Positions 59,638 to 64,000 of a stretch of DNA of 64,000 nucleotides are shown one piece after another (position 1 is the stretch's first letter; the number at the start of each line of letters is the position of its first letter). The DNA comes from Dokdonella_A sp044227025 (GTDB lineage: Bacteria > Pseudomonadota > Gammaproteobacteria > Xanthomonadales > Rhodanobacteraceae). The translations under genes and the position numbers were made by a program. The DNA is taken from positions 1-64,000 of the forward strand of contig NZ_JBGAFX010000006.1 in assembly GCF_044227025.1 (NCBI RefSeq), written 5' to 3'. The notes under the pieces were generated by a model. It searched no databases, was not told the origin of the DNA, and saw nothing but the letters and a program-made list of their open reading frames with translations.

Positions 59638-60921
59638 TCAGTGTTGGAAGCCGTCCTGGAACAGGACGTCGAACAGCGCGTCGTATTCGTAGGCGCCGAC
59701 ATCGCAGCGCGCGCCCGCGGGGCGCAGTGCGCCGCGCTGGTCGATCGACAAGCGCGCGAGGTTCTCGTCGTAGCATCCGTCCGCGGCGAAGACGGTGTCG
59801 ATCGCCTGGCTGCCGGCGAGCAGCGCATGCGTCGACGTGGGACCCCCGTTGGCCTGCAGCGGGCCGATGGTCGATGCGGACACCCGTCCAACGCTGGCCG
59901 CCCCCATGCCGCCGAACGCGCAGCCGTCGGTCTCGCCGAACAGGTTCCAGCCGAACGCGACGACGAAGCCGTTGCAGTCGTCGTCGATCGGTGCATCGAG
60001 GATGGTGTTCTGCGCGATCAGCGTATTGCTGATGCCGAAGGTTCCCGAGGCGACATACACGCCGCCGCCGATGCCGCCGTTCTCGTCGCGATCATGGTCG
60101 GCGTCGTTGTTGATCACCGAGGCGTTGTACAGGCTGGTGGTGCCCGCGCTGTAAATGCCGCCACCGTTCGTGTTCGCGTAGTTCGTGCTCACGGTGCTGT
60201 TGACGAGGTAGAGCGGCTGGCTCGTGGCATGTATGCCGCCGCCGTCGTTCGCGCCATTGTTGTGCACGGTGGAGCCGCGCAACCTGCTTGGACCGGTCAG
60301 GTACAAGCCGCCGCCGCGGGTGGCGATGTTCGATCGGATCGTGCTGCGCTCGACGGTCAATGTGCCCGAGCTGTAGATGCCGCCGCCGTCGGCGCCCTCG
60401 TTGCCTTCGACGACGCTCTCGAGCACCGTCAATTCGCCGAAATTGCTGATGCCGCCACCGGACAGCGTGGCTCCGTTGCGTATGGTCAGGCGTGCGATCG
60501 TCGTGCGGGCGCCGTTACTGACGAACAACACGCGCTCGGTGTGGTTGCCGTCGATGATCGTGTTCGCGGCGCCGGCGCCATGGATGAACACGCGCTGGTT
60601 GCCATTCAGCGGTTTCATGTCGAGATCGCCGCTGTCCTCGGCGTCGAAGTCCGCGCCGCTGCGCGGAATGGTGATCGTGTAGGTACCGGCAGGTACCTCG
60701 ATGCGCACTGCCGGGACGTCCAGGTGGTTGGCCTGCATGATCGCCGCGCGCAGCGAACAGGTGCCGGCACTGGTGTGGCAGAGGCCGTCCGCGGTGTTGT
60801 CGTCGATGCGGTCGACGACGTTGTCGACCACGAAGGTGACGTCCGCGCGTGCGTTGCGCAGGGGCAGCAGTCCCGCCAGCACGACGCCAGCCATCGCAAG
60901 GAGTATCGAACGGCGGTTCAC
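59638..60921 (-). CDS. Exported beta-helix protein (CSLRAAI type) with GFQ tail
   Basis: A 427-residue protein. Signal peptide (SILLAMAGVVLAGLLPLRNA). It contains HTSAGTCSLRAAIMQAN, a segment that marks the start of many polymorphic-type beta-helix proteins, then repeats (GGGISNFGELTVLESVVEGN, GGGIYSSGTLTVERSTIRSN, GGGLYLTGPSRLRGSTVHNN). It closes with GSQAIDTVFAADGC, CDVGAYEYDALFDVLFQDGF and QH: the shared tail with Q in place of D or E. Same build as the protein at 45040. Convergent with the gene at 58425, 52 bp apart. Confidence 0.78.
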   Translation of the reverse strand: MNRRSILLAMAGVVLAGLLPLRNARADVTFVVDNVVDRIDDNTADGLCHTSAGTCSLRAAIMQANHLDVPAVRIEVPAGTYTITIPRSGADFDAEDSGDLDMKPLNGNQRVFIHGAGAANTIIDGNHTERVLFVSNGARTTIARLTIRNGATLSGGGISNFGELTVLESVVEGNEGADGGGIYSSGTLTVERSTIRSNIATRGGGLYLTGPSRLRGSTVHNNGANDGGGIHATSQPLYLVNSTVSTNYANTNGGGIYSAGTTSLYNASVINNDADHDRDENGGIGGGVYVASGTFGISNTLIAQNTILDAPIDDDCNGFVVAFGWNLFGETDGCAFGGMGAASVGRVSASTIGPLQANGGPTSTHALLAGSQAIDTVFAADGCYDENLARLSIDQRGALRPAGARCDVGAYEYDALFDVLFQDGFQH

Positions 60922-61175
60922 GAGCTGTCTCCCGATTCAATGGATTCATCGGCGGTCGCAATGACGCCGCATGCGCGCGCCGGCGCAAGTGCGCCGCACG
61001 TTCGAAAGGATCAACAGGAAACGGCGGACAATACGGCCACGCGCCGCTGACGGGGAGTCGGCTGCATGCTGGCGCGAAGCGCGAAGCGCGAGGCGCTTCA
61101 GGCGCGCGGCGCAGCGTTTACCGTACAGTGGCAGACGCGGCACACTCGCCGCTGCTCTTCGCGGATCGTCCCTGC

Positions 61176-62636
61176 ATGCGTGCATCCACCGATCCCTCCT
61201 CCGACGCCTCGCTTGGCAGGGCCACGCTGCCTGCGTTCACGCCGGCCGAACGCGAATCGTTCTTCGACGGCATCGCGCGCCACCGCCGTTCGGCATCACG
61301 CCTTGCCGCGGTCGCGCTCGCCTGCGCGAGCGTGCTTGCGCTGGTGGTCGCGGCGTTGATGGCACCGCTGCTGTACGCACTGATCGGCCTGCTGCTCGAT
61401 CTGGTCAACCACCTCACGCCGATGCCGGATCTCATTCGCAGCATCACGGACAGCATGTCGGCGCTGATCGACCACATGGACGTCGTGTCGTTGTCGCGCT
61501 GGCTCGGCGTGCTGGTCGTCGCGGCGCTGCCGGGACTGGTGTTGATGACGCTCGCATGGCGCGCGCTTGGCCGTGCAATGCGCGAGGCCATGGGTGGCGA
61601 GGCGCTGGCTGCCTCCACGCGGCCGGTCGATGCAACAGCGCTCGCCGAACAACGCTTCGCCAACGTCGTCGCCGAAATGGCGATCGCCGCGGCGCTGCCG
61701 CCGCCGAACGTGCGCGTCGCGACGAGCGACGCGGTCAACGCGGTCGCGTTCGGCGCCGACCGCGGGCACGCGAGCATCGTCGTCACGAGCGGCCTGCTCG
61801 CGTCGCTCGAGCGTGCGCAGCTGCAGGGCATCGCGGCGCACCTGGTCGGCTCCATCGCCAACGGCGACATGCGCATCGGTGCGCGCTACGCGAGCGTGCT
61901 CGGCATGTTCGGACTCATCGCGCGGCTGTCCACCTCGTTCACCGATCGCGAAGCGGCGCGACGGTTCGCGGCCCTGTTGCGCCACGCGCTGCGGCCCGGT
62001 GGGGGCGCTGGCGACGGCGTCCTGGCGATGCAGCTCACCAATCCGTTCGAACCGGAAAAGGGCGCGTCGCATGGCGCGTCCGGCGAGAGCGACATACCCG
62101 CCTGGCGCACCTGGCTGTGGATGCCGCTGGCCGGACCGCTCGTCATCAGCGGCTTCTTCGGCGGGTTGCTCTGCATGGTGCTGCTCGGTCCGTTGCTTGC
62201 GCTGTCGTGGCGACGCCGCAAATACCTCGCCGATGCGATCGCGGTGCAGCTCACGCGCGATCCGGCCGCGCTCGGCGCCGCGCTCGGCCAGTTGCGCGGC
62301 GCGCCGGTCGCCGGCGCGTTCGGCGACTGGATCGCGCACCTGTGCGTGGTGCCGCCCGGCAGCAGCGGCGCGGCGAGCATCCTCGGCGGCAGCGCGGTGC
62401 CGATGGCGCCGTCGCTCGACCGGCGCCTGGTCGCGCTCGGGATCATGGGTGCGCACGTCACACCGCACACGGCGAAGGCGATGCCGGCGTGGGCATGGGC
62501 GATCCTGCTGCCGCTCGGTGCGATCGTCGCCGGCCTGCTCGGCATGGTCGTGTTTGGCCTGCTCTACGTCTCGATCGCGCTGTCGATGCTGTTCACCTGG
62601 TTGCCGGCCGTGCTGCTGCACGCCCTGCTGCGCTGA
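61176..62636 (+). CDS. M48-like membrane protein lacking the zinc motif
   Basis: A 486-residue protein with about five membrane segments. Two are N-terminal (AAVALACASVLALVVAALMA; WLGVLVVAALPGLVLMTLAW), one is central (GPLVISGFFGGLLCMVLLGP), and two are C-terminal. The middle resembles HtpX/M48 peptidases: FANVVAEMAIAAALPPPNVR, SDAVNAVAFGADRGHASIVV and TSGLLASLERAQLQGIAAHL. In place of HExxH it has H222-L-V-G-S, so both the catalytic Glu and the second His are gone. It is likely an inactive homologue with a scaffolding role. Confidence 0.7.
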   Translation: MRASTDPSSDASLGRATLPAFTPAERESFFDGIARHRRSASRLAAVALACASVLALVVAALMAPLLYALIGLLLDLVNHLTPMPDLIRSITDSMSALIDHMDVVSLSRWLGVLVVAALPGLVLMTLAWRALGRAMREAMGGEALAASTRPVDATALAEQRFANVVAEMAIAAALPPPNVRVATSDAVNAVAFGADRGHASIVVTSGLLASLERAQLQGIAAHLVGSIANGDMRIGARYASVLGMFGLIARLSTSFTDREAARRFAALLRHALRPGGGAGDGVLAMQLTNPFEPEKGASHGASGESDIPAWRTWLWMPLAGPLVISGFFGGLLCMVLLGPLLALSWRRRKYLADAIAVQLTRDPAALGAALGQLRGAPVAGAFGDWIAHLCVVPPGSSGAASILGGSAVPMAPSLDRRLVALGIMGAHVTPHTAKAMPAWAWAILLPLGAIVAGLLGMVVFGLLYVSIALSMLFTWLPAVLLHALLR

Positions 62637-62705
62637 GGGCGCCGAGAGGCGCGCACATGCAGCGCGCGGACGCTGGGTAAGCAACGCGCGCCGCGGCGAC
62701 GCAGG

Positions 62706-64000
62706 TCAGGAATCGAAGCCGTTGCCGAAGATTCCGTCGCGCATGAGTCGCGTCACGACGTGGTCCGAATCCGGTATCGGAAAGTTGAAGTCCCACAGGC
62801 GGAACCCGCCGACGAGCACGCGGTCGTTCGCATCGACGAGCATCGTCATCGGCCAGCCCTGCGGCGTGACCTGCGAGGGATACTCGATCGACACGGTCGA
62901 GGTGGGGCCGCTGCCGCTGGCGTCGAATTGCACGATCGACTGCAGCGTGTCGCCGTTGTACGGATTGGGCATGATGCCGTTCGACGGCGTCGACACCACG
63001 AGGTCGCCGTTCGCGCGCACGACGAGGTCGGTCACGCTGGTGTTGATGCCGACCTCGACGGAACTGACGCCGGCGACGCCGAAACCGGGCGTCGGCGTGC
63101 CGTCCGGCTGCAGCGACACGAGCAGCACGGCGGTCAGCGTGTTGAAGAATTCGTCGTCGTGGTTCGCGTTGCCGGCGGCGATGATGCGGCCGTTGGCGGC
63201 GACCTGGATCGCGTGGATCGAGAGATCGTCGAAGTGCACGCCGGTGTTCAGCGAATAGCGCACGTAGCCGGCGTCGCCGAACGACGCCTCGGGTACGCCG
63301 GTCGCGGCGTCGATCGCAAGCACGTAACCGACGCTGCCGCGATCGCCCTGCGCGCTGCCGCCGACGAGCACGGCGCCATTGGAATCGAACGCGGCGGCGT
63401 ACGCGTAGTCGTTGCCGTCGGCGACGAGATCGGGTGCGTAGACCCTTGATCCCGGCAGCGGCCCGCTGCCGTCGCCGAATCCGCTGTCGAGCGCGCCGGT
63501 TGCGGCGTCGAGCTTCGCGACGACGATGTCGCTCGAATGGCCGTTCGCTCCACCGGGATCGGTGTTGCCGACGACGTACAGCGCGCCGTCGCGATGCAGG
63601 ATGCGCGCCGCGTCGCTGTTGAAGCCGGGCGCCGCGAGCGCGAGTTCGACCGTGCCGCCGTTGCCGAAGCCGGTGCACGGCGTGCCGTCGAACAGGAAGC
63701 AGGCGACGCCGGCATCGCCGAGCCCGGGGGTGTCGAGATAGTGGATGCCGGCGACGTAGAAGCGGTCGCCGACGCGGATCGCATCATGGATCTGGCCGAT
63801 GCCGGTGTCCGCGAGCTGCTTGCCCCCCGTGCCGTAGGTCGGATCGAGTGCGCCGTCCGCATCGAGGCGCGAGATCGCGGCGCGGTCGCCCGTCGCGTCG
63901 GTGCGATGGAAGCCGATCATCCAGGTCGCGCCGTTGTCGGCGGGAATCAGGCGCACGGCCTCGTCCCAGGTGCCGTCCGCGTCGTTCCAGTTGACGACGG
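62706..64000 (-). CDS. Exported delta-60-repeat propeller protein with GFD tail (partial)
   Basis: The frame is open from the window edge (reading ...VVNWNDADGTWDEAVRLIPA), so the N terminus is missing; at least 431 residues are present. Repeats are of delta-60 type: AISRLDADGALDPTYGTGGK, RFYVAGIHYLDTPGLGDAGV, VVAKLDAATGALDSGFGDGS, GRIIAAGNANHDDEF. It ends HVVTRLMRDGIFGNGFDS with the shared tail. Same build as the protein at 48539. Secretion is inferred; the signal peptide would lie outside the window. Confidence 0.75.
   Translation of the reverse strand, partial: VVNWNDADGTWDEAVRLIPADNGATWMIGFHRTDATGDRAAISRLDADGALDPTYGTGGKQLADTGIGQIHDAIRVGDRFYVAGIHYLDTPGLGDAGVACFLFDGTPCTGFGNGGTVELALAAPGFNSDAARILHRDGALYVVGNTDPGGANGHSSDIVVAKLDAATGALDSGFGDGSGPLPGSRVYAPDLVADGNDYAYAAAFDSNGAVLVGGSAQGDRGSVGYVLAIDAATGVPEASFGDAGYVRYSLNTGVHFDDLSIHAIQVAANGRIIAAGNANHDDEFFNTLTAVLLVSLQPDGTPTPGFGVAGVSSVEVGINTSVTDLVVRANGDLVVSTPSNGIMPNPYNGDTLQSIVQFDASGSGPTSTVSIEYPSQVTPQGWPMTMLVDANDRVLVGGFRLWDFNFPIPDSDHVVTRLMRDGIFGNGFDS

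Overview
The window is high-GC gammaproteobacterial chromosome, most likely from the Xanthomonadales/Lysobacterales (Rhodanobacteraceae-like). The reasons are the ybeD-lipB-lipA-prc block, a class II ribonucleotide reductase split into NrdJa and NrdJb, Lys/Ala-rich H1-like proteins, and many secreted proteins that end in a short F-x-(N/D/S)-G-F-(D/E) tail. No rRNA, CRISPR array, prophage or transposase gene was seen.

Layout. (1) 0.2-3.3 kb: divergent plcP and btaA-btaB, the pathway that turns phospholipid into phosphorus-free betaine lipid. (2) 3.5-16 kb: housekeeping and accessory genes, namely a serine hydrolase, a CadC-like TPR regulator, a frameshifted beta-helix protein, an aldo/keto reductase, DUF2182 and DUF899 proteins, a winged-helix regulator, a propeller protein, an NlpC/P60 hydrolase, an SGNH hydrolase and an AlaA-like aminotransferase. 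(3) 16-29 kb: ybeD, an antisense 678-residue secreted protein, lipB-lipA, prc, an M17 aminopeptidase, a HAD hydrolase, a PstS-like protein, a non-coding inverted-repeat element of about 0.75 kb, and a DegP/MucD-type protease. (4) 29-33.5 kb: nrdJa, two H1-like genes and nrdJb, with a pair of NrdR-box-like sites upstream. (5) 33.5-36.6 kb: an AT-richer defence islet with an FRG-domain protein, a HEPN-like helical protein and a Shedu (SduA) nuclease.

(6) 36.6-52.6 kb is the most unusual part. Seven copies of a 26-bp hairpin-containing element, all in the same orientation, occur at six places. Five of these places are followed by a complete or decayed copy of one thioredoxin gene, and further decayed thioredoxin leaders occur elsewhere. 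The units are interspersed with envelope and unknown genes (Spy/CpxP-like, lipoprotein, 1154-residue helical protein, zinc-ribbon membrane protein, TonB-like), and several genes seem to begin inside or just after a thioredoxin-derived leader. This looks like a cassette-like array, possibly spread by a REP/RAYT-type mechanism; no mobilising enzyme is visible. A tRNA-shaped gene with an odd anticodon (AAC) lies at 47.5 kb.

(7) 45-64 kb is rich in exported proteins: beta-helix proteins, delta-60-repeat propellers, a G1-family (eqolisin) peptidase, a 1320-residue adhesin with three 957-960-bp tandem repeats, and an M48-like membrane protein without its zinc motif. Seven unrelated exported proteins in the window share the GF(D/E) tail, suggesting a common C-terminal sorting or processing signal.

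All calls come from reading the sequence and translations by eye. No database search was run.
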